Shown here one piece after another: positions 43,653 through 52,974 of a stretch of 64,000 nucleotides of DNA. Position 1 is the first letter of the stretch, and each line of letters begins with the position of its first letter. The DNA lies in assembly GCA_045122895.1 (NCBI GenBank), contig JBGVIE010000047.1, positions 8,470 to 72,469 of the forward strand, in the 5' to 3' direction. This stretch comes from RGIG1934 sp045122895. GTDB taxonomy: Bacteria > Bacillota > Clostridia > Lachnospirales > Lachnospiraceae. The translations under genes were made by a program, and so were the position numbers. The notes below the pieces were generated by a model. The model worked only from the letters and a program-made list of their open reading frames with translations, did no database searches and was not told where the DNA came from.

Positions 43653-44447
43653 ATGTTAGAAGTAAAAGATATTCATAAGACCTTCAACAAGGGTACTATC
43701 AATGAAAAAAAAGCATTAGACGGATTATCACTTAAGCTTAATGAGGGTGATTTCGTAACTGTTATCGGTGGTAATGGCGCCGGTAAATCTACATTACTTA
43801 ATGCACTTGCAGGTGTATGGACGGTAGATGAGGGACACATTTTGATCGATGATCTGGATGTTACATATATGCCTGAACACAAAAGAGCAGCTTTTCTTGG
43901 CAGAGTGTTCCAGGATCCTATGATGGGAACGGCTGCAGATATGGGTATTGATGAGAATCTTGCACTTGCTGCAAGACGTGGAAAGTTCAGGGGACTTTCG
44001 TTTGGTATCTCTCATCAGGAGAGAGAGAAGTACAAGGAGTACTTAAAGATTCTCGGACTTGGTCTTGAGGACAGAATAACATCAAAGGTTGGTTTATTGT
44101 CAGGTGGTCAGAGACAGGCGGTTACACTTCTTATGGCAACACTTATAAAGCCAAAGCTTCTGTTGCTAGATGAGCATACAGCGGCTCTTGATCCAAAGAC
44201 AGCGGCGAAGGTTCTTGAGACAACAAACAATATTGTTAACAAAGACAAAATTACAACTCTTATGATTACGCATAATATGAGAGATGCAATCGCAACAGGA
44301 AACAGACTTATTATGATGAATAACGGACAGATTGTTCTGGATATTCAGGGTGAGGAAAAAAAGAATCTTACAGTAGATGATCTTCTTCATAAGTTCGCAG
44401 TAGTAAGTGGTGAAGAATTTAATAACGATAGAGCATTATTATCGTAA
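43653..44447 (+). CDS. ABC transporter ATPase, TrpZ-like
   Basis: This 264-residue nucleotide-binding subunit has Walker A VIGGNGAGKSTLLN, Q-loop GRVFQDPMMG, signature LLSGGQRQAVTLL and Walker B LLLLDEHTAALD. The substitution of H for P after DE in Walker B (DEHTAALD) is typical of this COG1101 subgroup. It completes the importer with the two genes upstream. Confidence 0.9.
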   Translation: MLEVKDIHKTFNKGTINEKKALDGLSLKLNEGDFVTVIGGNGAGKSTLLNALAGVWTVDEGHILIDDLDVTYMPEHKRAAFLGRVFQDPMMGTAADMGIDENLALAARRGKFRGLSFGISHQEREKYKEYLKILGLGLEDRITSKVGLLSGGQRQAVTLLMATLIKPKLLLLDEHTAALDPKTAAKVLETTNNIVNKDKITTLMITHNMRDAIATGNRLIMMNNGQIVLDIQGEEKKNLTVDDLLHKFAVVSGEEFNNDRALLS

Positions 44448-44454
44448 ACAGAAT

Positions 44455-44492
44455 AAGGTGGTGTCGTATAAAAATGACATCACCTTTTATTA
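44455..44492 (+). terminator. terminator after the ABC importer
   Basis: AAGGTGGTGTC pairs with GACATCACCTT (one wobble) around a ten-base loop, followed by T4 and an AT-rich tract. Confidence 0.75.
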
Positions 44493-44506
44493 TATATTTT
44501 AATTAA

Positions 44507-44565
44507 TTTGACATATGTAAAATGTGAATATATAATTACTGTATGATGTTTGACATATGTAAAAT
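44507..44565 (+). promoter_or_regulatory. promoter with twin operator for the HipA-like pair
   Basis: TTTGACATATGTAAAAT occurs twice, at 44507-44523 and 44549-44565, exactly 42 bases (four helical turns) apart. The first copy contains the -35 box TTGACA (44508-44513), 17 bases before TATAAT (44531-44536). The second covers the start of the transcript. This is a typical autoregulation layout. Confidence 0.7.
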
Positions 44566-44586
44566 ATAAAAAAGAAGGGTGGTATA

Positions 44587-45402
44587 ATGGCGTTAATAGT
44601 TGAGAAACAGGATTTGACATATTTACAATGGTCACATATTAGAAGTTCAAGTGGTACAGCAGGTACTTTCTTAAAGTCACAGTCTAACCTTGAGGGAAGG
44701 AAAACATACTATAAATTGTCGAATTTTGACATTACTAAGGGGGTTGTAGGCCATGAGTGTGTGAATGAGATAATTGTTGACCGCCTGCTCACAATACTTG
44801 GAGTGGAACATTTAGGTTATAACCTTATTTATGCAGATATTGAAGTAGAACATAATGTGTACAGCACATATCTTTGTTCTTCTCTTGATTTTAAGAAAAA
44901 GGGAGATAGCAAAATAGCATTGGATGATTTTTACAGAACCAATTCTATACCAGGTGAATCACACTATGAATTTTGTAAGAGAATGGGATGGCAGGATTAT
45001 ATTGATACAATGATTGCTGTGGATTACCTGATTTTAAACAGAGACAGACATGGCGCAAATATAGAGATTTTAAGGAATTCAAAAGAGCGAACGATAAAAG
45101 TGGCACCATTATTTGACCACGGATTATCTCTTATGTACTCGTGTATGAGTGATGAAGAAGTATCAGGATTTGATATTCATGAAGATAAAAAATGCCAGAA
45201 TTTTATAGGTGGATACTCCTGTTATGAGAATCTCGAATTGATAGAGGATAAGAGCAGAGTTTTTCCTAATCGATTAGAAAAATCACATAAGTCGGTTATT
45301 TTTGAGGGACTGGAAAATGTTATCTCCCAGGTATTTATAGACAAGATATGGAATATGATTTATGAAAGGTATGAGATATTTGAAGATTTACGAAATAATT
45401 GA
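44587..45402 (+). CDS. HipA-like (CtkA-type) kinase
   Basis: This 271-residue protein has the kinase core of HipA-type proteins but lacks the HipA N-subdomain. A glycine/serine-rich loop SSSGTAGTFLK is followed by a lysine strand TYYKLSNFD and a helix HECVNEIIVDRLLTILG. The catalytic loop is VDYLILNRDRHGANIEIL, and the metal-binding motif VAPLFDHGLSL follows. Such stand-alone kinases include CtkA and short HipA forms that phosphorylate translation factors or tRNA synthetases. Its 3' end overlaps the next gene. No HipB-like XRE gene precedes it; the downstream protein, with a DNA-binding tail, may play that role. Confidence 0.8.
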   Translation: MALIVEKQDLTYLQWSHIRSSSGTAGTFLKSQSNLEGRKTYYKLSNFDITKGVVGHECVNEIIVDRLLTILGVEHLGYNLIYADIEVEHNVYSTYLCSSLDFKKKGDSKIALDDFYRTNSIPGESHYEFCKRMGWQDYIDTMIAVDYLILNRDRHGANIEILRNSKERTIKVAPLFDHGLSLMYSCMSDEEVSGFDIHEDKKCQNFIGGYSCYENLELIEDKSRVFPNRLEKSHKSVIFEGLENVISQVFIDKIWNMIYERYEIFEDLRNN

Positions 45403-46177
45403 TTCTGAATATAGAAGGAGTGTTGGCGTTCTTCTGTATTATGAGAAAATAAAAGATTTTATTATTGAGCTTAAAGATGACCTTGACGAGTGGAGTGCAC
45501 CGCTTTTATTTACAAATCTTGTTAAGAATAATGAGTACACAGCTTCCAGAACCCTAAGCTACCTGTGGGTTAAGGAGAGAATTATTCCGAATACAAGACA
45601 GAATATTGGAAGCATTTTAAAAACACACAATATGGAGTCATATGATGAGATGGAGTTTTTAGAATTATCATCAGGCATATGTTCACAGGATAGCCTTTTT
45701 ATCAAGAGGATAGATGAACTTCCCGAGTATGTGCTTGAGAGAAATAAAAAAAATCTTAAGGAATGTATACCTTGCGATGACAATGAAGTGTTATGTTTTT
45801 TTAACGATGATTCTGTTAAAAAAATTAATCTGAACAGTATAAGCTATGTGGAGGGAGTAAATAAGATTTTGAAAAATGAACTTTTGTTTCAGTCAGGGAA
45901 GCTTGGAACCGGAGGGTATTTTATGACATTTAACGACTCGATTGATATTCCATCATACATTTTTTATGACAGAGGAAAAAACGTATCATTAACATTGAAG
46001 GATTTTATTGATTTTTCAAAAAAAAATCTGATAGATACGTCTTCGGTTTGCGATATACTGGAATGTACAAGACAGAATATTTCATATCTTGTAAAGAAGC
46101 AGGAATTAAAACCTATAAAGGATTCTGTAAGAGGAAATCTATTTGTAAAAGGTGACATTTTACGTAATATTTGGTAG
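45362..46177 (+). CDS. partner of the HipA-like kinase with predicted C-terminal DNA-binding domain
   Basis: This 271-residue protein is not recognised as a named family. The N-terminal 110 residues (RRSVGVLLYYEKIKDFIIEL, APLLFTNLVKNNEYTASRTL, SYLWVKERIIPNTRQNIGSI) form a compact domain resembling a fixed partner of such kinases. The C-terminal 60 residues (LTLKDFIDFSKKNLIDTSSV, CDILECTRQNISYLVKK) read like a helix-turn-helix with a recognition helix RQNISYLVKK. It overlaps the kinase gene by 41 bases; ATG 45362 or 45371 are both possible. Its likely role is as antitoxin or repressor acting on the TTTGACATATG repeats. Confidence 0.6.
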   Translation: MKGMRYLKIYEIIDSEYRRSVGVLLYYEKIKDFIIELKDDLDEWSAPLLFTNLVKNNEYTASRTLSYLWVKERIIPNTRQNIGSILKTHNMESYDEMEFLELSSGICSQDSLFIKRIDELPEYVLERNKKNLKECIPCDDNEVLCFFNDDSVKKINLNSISYVEGVNKILKNELLFQSGKLGTGGYFMTFNDSIDIPSYIFYDRGKNVSLTLKDFIDFSKKNLIDTSSVCDILECTRQNISYLVKKQELKPIKDSVRGNLFVKGDILRNIW

Positions 46178-46288
46178 TCATCTAAGCTTCGTCACTTCTT
46201 TACAAATTTCGTCAAAAATGATAGAATTGATACTAGCACATTAGGGTACGAAAACACCCCATATGTATAAAAAGGAGGTAAAAAATTT

Positions 46289-49200
46289 ATGTCTAGAATG
46301 AAACAGTCAATGGACGGAAATACAGCCGCAGCACACGTTGCATATGCGTACACAGATGTTGCAGCTATCTATCCAATCACACCTTCCAGCCCAATGGCAG
46401 ACTTTGTTGATCAGTGGTCAGCTTTAGGACAGGAGAACATTTTTGGTAATCAGGTAAAGGTAGTTGAGATGCAGTCGGAAGCCGGTGCAGCAGGTACAGT
46501 TCACGGATCTCTTGCAGCAGGTGCCATCACTACTACATTTACAGCATCACAGGGATTATTGCTTATGATTCCTAATATGTACAAGATTGCAGCAGAGCAG
46601 TTACCATGTGTATTTGATGTATCTGCCCGTACAGTTGCTACACAGTCACTTAATATCTTTGGTGATCACAGTGACGTATATGCGTGCCGTCAGACAGGTT
46701 TTGCAATGCTCGCTGAGACAAACCCACAGGAAGTTATGGACTTAAGCCCGGTTGCTCATCTTTCAGCAATCGAAGGAAAGGTTCCATTTATCAACTTCTT
46801 CGATGGTTTCCGTACATCACACGAGATTCAGAAAATTGAAAAATGGGATTACGAAGATCTTAAAGATATGTGTAATATGGATGCTGTTAAGGCATTTAGA
46901 GAGCATGCACTTAATCCTGAGCATCCTGCTATGAGAGGTTCTCATGAAAATGGGGACGTATTCTTCCAGCACAGAGAAGCTTGTAATACAGTATATAACA
47001 ATCTTCCGGCAGTAGTTGAGAAGTATATGGGAAAGGTTAACGAAAAGCTTGGAACAAACTATGGATTATTCAACTACTATGGTGCAGAGGATGCAGACAG
47101 AGTAATTGTGGCAATGGGTTCTATCTGTGACGTGGCAGAAGAAGTTATCGACTATTTGACAAAAGCAGGAGAAAAGGTTGGTCTTATCAAGGTAAGATTA
47201 TATCGTCCATGGTCTCCAGAAGCTATCCTTAAGGTTATTCCAAAAACTGTTAAGAAGATGGCAGTGCTGGACAGAACAAAAGAGCCTGGAGCACTTGGTG
47301 ATCCATTATATCTTGATGTTGCTGCTACACTTAGAGAAGCAGGTCTTAATGATATCGTACTTACAGGCGGACGTTACGGACTCGGTTCTAAGGATACTCC
47401 TCCTTCATCTGTTTTTGCAGTATATGAAGAACTTAAGAAGGATGCTCCAAAGCCAAGATTTACAATCGGTATCGTAGATGATGTTACTAACTTAAGCTTG
47501 CCTGAGGTTAAGCCTGCACCTATCACATCAGCACCGGGAACCGTTGAATGTAAGTTCTGGGGTCTTGGTGGAGATGGTACAGTTGGAGCTAACAAGAACT
47601 CTACAAAGATTATCGGTGACCACACAGATAAGTATATTCAGTCATACTTCCAGTACGATTCAAAGAAGACTGGTGGTATCACAATCAGCCACTTAAGATT
47701 TGGTGACAACCCAATCAAGAGTCCATACTATATTAATCAGGCTGACTTTGTTGCATGTCATAACCCATCATATGTAACTAAGGGATACAAGATGGTTCAG
47801 GACGTTAAGCCGGGCGGTGTATTCATGATTAACTGTCAGTGGACAGATGAGGAATTAGGCGAAAGACTTAATGCAGAGGCTAAGAAGTATATCGCTGATA
47901 ACAACATTCAGTTATATACAATCAACGCTATAGACAAAGCTATCGAAATCGGTATGGGTAAAAGAACAAATACAATTCTTCAGTCAGCATTCTTTAAGCT
48001 TGCAGACATTATGCCAATCGATGAGGCTATTGAGTATATGAAACAGGCAGCTAAGAAGTCGTACAGTAAGAAGGGTGAAGCTGTAGTTGAGATGAACTAC
48101 AAGGCAATTGATGCCGGTGTGGATGCTATCCATAAGGTAGAAGTTCCGGCATCTTGGGCTAATCCTGAACCAGACGAAGTACCTGCTAAGTTAGAAGGAC
48201 GTAAGGCAACAGTGGAGATGGTTGAAAATCTCTTAGTTCCAATCAGTAAGATGGACGGAGACAGCCTTCCGGTATCTGCATTCAAAGATATCGCAGATGG
48301 TCAGTTTGAAACTGGTGCATCAGCATACGAAAAGAGAGGAACAGCTGTAATGGTTCCTGAATGGAATCCTGAAGCTTGTTTACAGTGTAACCAGTGTGCA
48401 TTTGTATGTTCACACGCAACAATCAGACCATTTATTTTAGATGAGGCAGAAGCAAAGGCGGCTCCGGAGAATATCAAGCTCGCTGACTCAAAGCATGCAA
48501 CAGGCGAGAATATGAAGTTTACAATGAGTGTATCTCCACTTGACTGTATGGGATGTGGTGAATGTGTTACTGTATGTCCTGCAGCCGCTAAGGGTGCTCT
48601 TAAGATGGTTCCACAGGAGACACAGTCAGAAGAACAGCCGGTATTTGACTACCTTGTAGCAAATGTTGGAAAGAAAGATATCAAGCCTGCATTTACAGAT
48701 GCAACACCAATTGGTTCACAGTATAACCAGCCACTTCTTGAGTTCTCAGGAAGCTGTGCAGGATGTGCCGAGACATCATATGCAAGACTTGTAACACAGT
48801 TATTTGGTGAGCAGATGTACATCTCAAATGCAACAGGATGTTCATCAATCTGGGGTGGACCTGCAGCTACTTGTCCATACACAGTAAATAAAGACTCTAA
48901 GAAGGGACCTGCTTGGTCTAACTCACTTTTCGAAGATAATGCAGAGCATGGCTTTGGTATGTATCTTGGACAGAAGACACTTAGAGATCAGGCAATTGCT
49001 AAGCTTGTTAAGATGTCAGAGGATGATAAGACACCAGCAGATGCAAAAGATGCAATCGCTAAGTTCTTAGAGACAAAGGATAGCACAAAGGATAATGTTA
49101 AAGCAGCAGAGGCACTTATAGCTGTACTTGAAAAGGGTGCAGAAGCAGGATGTCCGGATTGTAAGGAAGTATTAGAGAAGAAACAGTACCTTGCTAAGAA

Positions 49201-49855
49201 ATCTGTATGGATTTTCGGTGGTGACGGATGGGCATACGATATCGGATTCGGTGGTCTTGACCATGTGCTTGCAGCAGGCGAAAATGTCAATGTTATGGTA
49301 TTTGATACAGAGATGTATTCTAATACAGGTGGTCAGGCATCTAAGGCTTCTAACATCGGTGAAGTTTGTCAGTTTGCAGCAGCAGGTAAGGAAATCGGTA
49401 AGAAGAGTCTTGCTGAAATTGCAATGAGCTACGGATATGTATATGTAGCACAGATTGCTCTTGGAGCAAACCCGGCACAGGCAGTTAAGGTTATCGCTGA
49501 AGCAGAGGCATATAACGGACCATCACTTATTATTGCATACGCTCCATGTGAATTACATGGTATTGCAAAGGGTGGTATGAACCATTGCCAGGATGAGATG
49601 AAGAAGGCTGTTAAGTCAGGATACTGGAATCTCTTCTCGTTCAATCCTGCTCTTAAGGCAGAAGGTAAGAATCCATTCACACTTACATCTAAGGAAGGTG
49701 ACGGATCTTATCAGGAATTCCTTAACAACGAGGCAAGATATACAAGACTTCAGACAGCGTTCCCAGATAGAGCTGAGAAGTTGTTTGCTAAGTCAGAGGA
49801 AGCTGCTAAGGCAAGATACGAACACTTACTCAAGTTAGTAGAATTATACAAATAA
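46289..49855 (+). CDS. nifJ: pyruvate:ferredoxin (flavodoxin) oxidoreductase
   Basis: This 1188-residue single-chain PFOR converts pyruvate and CoA to acetyl-CoA, CO2 and reduced ferredoxin, central to anaerobic energy metabolism. Domains run in family order. Domain I has YPITPSSPMADFVDQWSA. The gamma domain has CKFWGLGGDGTVGANKNSTK-type residues near 415. The two-cluster ferredoxin domain has CLQCNQCAFVC and CMGCGECVTVCPA. The TPP domain has SCAGCAETSYARL, GDGWAYDIGFGGLDH and MYSNTGGQASKAS. The gene is monocistronic, with AAAGGAGG before the ATG and a terminator after it. Confidence 0.97.
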   Translation: MSRMKQSMDGNTAAAHVAYAYTDVAAIYPITPSSPMADFVDQWSALGQENIFGNQVKVVEMQSEAGAAGTVHGSLAAGAITTTFTASQGLLLMIPNMYKIAAEQLPCVFDVSARTVATQSLNIFGDHSDVYACRQTGFAMLAETNPQEVMDLSPVAHLSAIEGKVPFINFFDGFRTSHEIQKIEKWDYEDLKDMCNMDAVKAFREHALNPEHPAMRGSHENGDVFFQHREACNTVYNNLPAVVEKYMGKVNEKLGTNYGLFNYYGAEDADRVIVAMGSICDVAEEVIDYLTKAGEKVGLIKVRLYRPWSPEAILKVIPKTVKKMAVLDRTKEPGALGDPLYLDVAATLREAGLNDIVLTGGRYGLGSKDTPPSSVFAVYEELKKDAPKPRFTIGIVDDVTNLSLPEVKPAPITSAPGTVECKFWGLGGDGTVGANKNSTKIIGDHTDKYIQSYFQYDSKKTGGITISHLRFGDNPIKSPYYINQADFVACHNPSYVTKGYKMVQDVKPGGVFMINCQWTDEELGERLNAEAKKYIADNNIQLYTINAIDKAIEIGMGKRTNTILQSAFFKLADIMPIDEAIEYMKQAAKKSYSKKGEAVVEMNYKAIDAGVDAIHKVEVPASWANPEPDEVPAKLEGRKATVEMVENLLVPISKMDGDSLPVSAFKDIADGQFETGASAYEKRGTAVMVPEWNPEACLQCNQCAFVCSHATIRPFILDEAEAKAAPENIKLADSKHATGENMKFTMSVSPLDCMGCGECVTVCPAAAKGALKMVPQETQSEEQPVFDYLVANVGKKDIKPAFTDATPIGSQYNQPLLEFSGSCAGCAETSYARLVTQLFGEQMYISNATGCSSIWGGPAATCPYTVNKDSKKGPAWSNSLFEDNAEHGFGMYLGQKTLRDQAIAKLVKMSEDDKTPADAKDAIAKFLETKDSTKDNVKAAEALIAVLEKGAEAGCPDCKEVLEKKQYLAKKSVWIFGGDGWAYDIGFGGLDHVLAAGENVNVMVFDTEMYSNTGGQASKASNIGEVCQFAAAGKEIGKKSLAEIAMSYGYVYVAQIALGANPAQAVKVIAEAEAYNGPSLIIAYAPCELHGIAKGGMNHCQDEMKKAVKSGYWNLFSFNPALKAEGKNPFTLTSKEGDGSYQEFLNNEARYTRLQTAFPDRAEKLFAKSEEAAKARYEHLLKLVELYK

Positions 49856-49878
49856 TAACAGCTAAATGGCTGAATATA

Positions 49879-49919
49879 GGAGACTGTGAGGATGTAAATC
49901 CCTACAGTCTCTTTTTTTG
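49879..49919 (+). terminator. terminator after nifJ
   Basis: GAGACTGTGAGG pairs with CCCTACAGTCTC around an eight-base loop and is followed by T7. Confidence 0.88.
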
Positions 49920-49980
49920 CTTGTATAAACAATCTAATCATTGTAAAATAGAGCATTATAGGTCTATTTTGGAGGTAAGT

Positions 49981-51261
49981 ATGACAGTAAAAGAAAATGC
50001 TAAGATAATGAAGCTTGACAGCCCTAAGATGGCGGCTATGTCAATTGACGCAAGAAATAATGCACTTAAGGCAGCAGCTAAAGCGCTTTTTGAGAATAAA
50101 GAAAGAATTTTTGAAGCAAATATGATGGATATGAAGGATGGAGAAGCAGCAGGTCTTATGGCTCCTGTTCTTAAGAGGCTTAAGTTTGATGAAGCTAAGT
50201 TAAATGGAGTAATCGAGGGAATCAACCAGCTTATAGAACTTCCTGACCCACTTGGAAAAGTTCAGTTAAAGAGAGAACTTGATGCAGGTCTTGTGATGAC
50301 AAGAGTGTCTGTTCCAATCGGTGTTATCGGTGTTATTTTTGAATCACGTCCGGATGCTATGGTTCAGATATCTACACTTTGTATTAAGAGTGGTAACTGT
50401 GCTATTTTAAAGGGTGGAAGCGAGGCAATCAGAACAAACAAGATTTTATTTGATACTATTTACAATGCAGCAGTAGCGGCAGGCATGCCAAAGGGATGTA
50501 TGATGCAGGTAGAAGCAAGAAGCGAGATTAACGAGCTTTTAGAATGTCACGAGTCAGTTGATCTTTTGATTCCAAGAGGCTCAAATGCTTTTGTTCAGTA
50601 CATAATGAGCAACACTAAGATTCCTGTAATGGGACATGCAGATGGTATTTGCCATGTCTACGCGGATAAGACTGCTGATATAGAAAAAGCAATCAGGGTA
50701 ATTATTGATTCAAAGACTCAGTACACATCAGTATGTAATGCTACAGAGACATTGCTTGTACACAAAGATATCGTGAAAGAGTTAATGCCTAAGCTTAATG
50801 AGGCGTTTATTGCTAAGTCGGTGGAGGTCAGAGCTACAGAAGATATAAGAGAAGTGATCGATTGTGAAGTGGCGACAGAGGAAGATTTCGCTACAGAATA
50901 TCTTGATTTGATTATATCTGTTAAGGCTGTAAAAGACATAGATGAAGCTATTGAACATATTAACAAATATGGTTCACATCACACAGACTGTATCATCACA
51001 GAGGATGCAGAGGCAGAAGACAAATTTATGAGTTATGTGGATTCAGCGGGAGTATATTGCAATTGTTCTACAAGATTTGCAGACGGTTTCAGATACGGAT
51101 TTGGTGCAGAAGTAGGAATAAGCACAAGCAAGCTTCATGCAAGAGGACCTGTAGGGCTTGAAGGACTCTGCACATACAAGTATAAAATGCATGGCAACGG
51201 ACATATTGTTGCAGAATATGCAGATGGAACAAAATCATTTAATTTCAAGGATATTAGGTAA
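49981..51261 (+). CDS. proA: gamma-glutamyl phosphate reductase
   Basis: ProA is the second enzyme of proline synthesis, reducing gamma-glutamyl phosphate to glutamate semialdehyde with NADPH. Blocks include VPIGVIGVIFESRPDAMVQI, CAILKGGSEAIRTNKIL, the catalytic cysteine in QYTSVCNATETLLVH, and GAEVGISTSKLHARGPVGLE. The 426-residue length is normal. ATG 49981 follows TTGGAGG; the frame runs 20 codons further upstream without conserved sequence. proB is not adjacent. Its stop overlaps the next start by one base (TAATG), coupling it to the Sfp-type gene. Confidence 0.94.
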   Translation: MTVKENAKIMKLDSPKMAAMSIDARNNALKAAAKALFENKERIFEANMMDMKDGEAAGLMAPVLKRLKFDEAKLNGVIEGINQLIELPDPLGKVQLKRELDAGLVMTRVSVPIGVIGVIFESRPDAMVQISTLCIKSGNCAILKGGSEAIRTNKILFDTIYNAAVAAGMPKGCMMQVEARSEINELLECHESVDLLIPRGSNAFVQYIMSNTKIPVMGHADGICHVYADKTADIEKAIRVIIDSKTQYTSVCNATETLLVHKDIVKELMPKLNEAFIAKSVEVRATEDIREVIDCEVATEEDFATEYLDLIISVKAVKDIDEAIEHINKYGSHHTDCIITEDAEAEDKFMSYVDSAGVYCNCSTRFADGFRYGFGAEVGISTSKLHARGPVGLEGLCTYKYKMHGNGHIVAEYADGTKSFNFKDIR

Positions 51262-51881
51262 TGAAGGTTAAGCTTTTAAAAGTTACACAAAAACTGATTG
51301 ATAATTATGAAGCTTTGTTGGAAGAGCTTCCATTTGACAGAAGGGAAAAGACGGAGAAGATAAAAAATAATGAAAAATACAGAAGTCTCGCAGCGGGACT
51401 TCTGCTTTCTTGTTGTATGAAGGAATATGGTCTTGACCACAAAAAGTGTACACTTAAGTATGGAGAAAATGGAAAGCCGTATATAGAGAATTCGGATTTT
51501 CATTTTAATCTGTCACATTCGGGTGATTACGCTGTGATAGTGTATGGAGATAGAGAATGTGGGATTGATATTCAGTGCAGGAAGGCTGGTGTAAATCGCG
51601 TAGCAAATCGCTATTTTACAGAGAAAGAGATTGAGTATATTGCTAAGAATGAGGATGCTTTTTTTGATATCTGGGCATGTAAGGAGAGCTACTTAAAGGC
51701 AATTGGAAAAGGATTAACAAAGCGGCTTGATTCCTTTGAATGTGTGCCTGTTGGCGGTGTAGCTTTAGTTGGCGAGTACAAAATTAAGGTGCAGAGATTT
51801 GAGGGATATTCAGTTGCTGTGTGCCTTAAAGGTGAAGTATTTGATGGAGAGATAAAAGGAGTTTGTGATGCGGATTTTTAA
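51261..51881 (+). CDS. Sfp-type 4'-phosphopantetheinyl transferase
   Basis: This enzyme transfers phosphopantetheine from CoA to carrier-protein serines. The 206-residue size and motifs FHFNLSHSGDYAVIVYG, CGIDIQCRKAG and FFDIWACKESYLKAIGKGL fit the Sfp/HetI group rather than the shorter AcpS. No NRPS or PKS genes are in the window, so it may serve as a general activator or act on a distant cluster. It is coupled to proA upstream and overlaps aguA by 14 bases downstream. Confidence 0.88.
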   Translation: MKVKLLKVTQKLIDNYEALLEELPFDRREKTEKIKNNEKYRSLAAGLLLSCCMKEYGLDHKKCTLKYGENGKPYIENSDFHFNLSHSGDYAVIVYGDRECGIDIQCRKAGVNRVANRYFTEKEIEYIAKNEDAFFDIWACKESYLKAIGKGLTKRLDSFECVPVGGVALVGEYKIKVQRFEGYSVAVCLKGEVFDGEIKGVCDADF

Positions 51882-52962
51882 GACAACACCGAGGGAAGAT
51901 GGGTTTAGAATGCCGGCTGAATTTGAGCCACATGAAGGCTGTATTATGATTTGGCCTGAGAGAGCTGACTCATGGAGATGTGGTGCAGTGGAGGCAAGAA
52001 AAGCGTTTAAGCAGGTAATAGAGACGATAGCACTTTCAGAAAAGGTAACTGTATGTGCAAGCTTTGAAGGGTACGATACGGCAAGACAGATGCTTGATAG
52101 TAACGTAAGAGTGGTTGAGATGTCAAGTGACGATTCCTGGGCGAGAGATGTAGCACCTACATTTGTGATAAACGATAAGGGGGATATTAGGGGAATAGAC
52201 TGGTATTTTAACGCATGGGGAGGACTTGTGGACGGACTCTATTTTCCGTGGGACAGAGATAACAAGATGGCCGGAAAATTATGTGACCTTCTTGATGTAG
52301 ACACATATGATGCAAAGGATTTTGTATTAGAGGGTGGTTCTATACACGTGGACGGCGAGGGAACAGCAATTGTGACAGAGGCATGTCTTCTTAGTAAAGG
52401 GCGTAATCCTGATATGTCAAAGGAAGAAATAGAAGATAAGTTGAAGCAGTATCTTGGTGTGGATAAGGTTATCTGGTTAAAAAATGGAATATACAATGAT
52501 GAGACAAACGAGCACGTGGATAATATATGTGCATTTACAGCTCCGGGCCATGTGGTACTTTCCTGGACAGATGATGAGAGCGACCCGCAGTATATGATGA
52601 GTAAGAGCTGTCTTGATATACTTGAGAGTGAGAGGGATGCCAGGGGCAGAAAAATCACTGTTCATAAGCTTCCGCTTCCAAGCCCTGTATATATGGATGA
52701 AGAGGAATGTGACGGACTTATTTATTTTAATGGCGAGCCTACAAGAGTTCCGGGGGAGAGACTTGCGGCATCATATGTAAATTTTTACATATCGAATAAG
52801 CATATAGTGATGCCGGGATTTGATGACCCGATGGACTCGGTGGCAAAAAAGATACTTGAGGATTTGTTCCCAGACAGGGAAGTGGTTCAGATACCGGCAT
52901 CAGAGATATTAATTGGCGGTGGTAATATTCACTGCATTACACAGCAGATACCAAAAAGATAA
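51868..52962 (+). CDS. aguA: agmatine deiminase
   Basis: AguA hydrolyses agmatine to N-carbamoylputrescine and ammonia. The 364-residue protein opens with PAEFEPHEGCIMIWPERADS. It has the guanidinium-modifying-enzyme motifs DSWARDVAPTF, FVLEGGSIHVDGEGT and DETNEHVDNICAF, and the catalytic cysteine in IGGGNIHCITQQIPKR near the C-terminus. ATG 51868 is preferred over GTG 51865, with AAAGGAG 6 bases upstream. The next gene carries out the following step, so the pair makes putrescine. Confidence 0.95.
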   Translation: MRIFKTTPREDGFRMPAEFEPHEGCIMIWPERADSWRCGAVEARKAFKQVIETIALSEKVTVCASFEGYDTARQMLDSNVRVVEMSSDDSWARDVAPTFVINDKGDIRGIDWYFNAWGGLVDGLYFPWDRDNKMAGKLCDLLDVDTYDAKDFVLEGGSIHVDGEGTAIVTEACLLSKGRNPDMSKEEIEDKLKQYLGVDKVIWLKNGIYNDETNEHVDNICAFTAPGHVVLSWTDDESDPQYMMSKSCLDILESERDARGRKITVHKLPLPSPVYMDEEECDGLIYFNGEPTRVPGERLAASYVNFYISNKHIVMPGFDDPMDSVAKKILEDLFPDREVVQIPASEILIGGGNIHCITQQIPKR

Positions 52963-52974
52963 TGGGAGGTAAAT

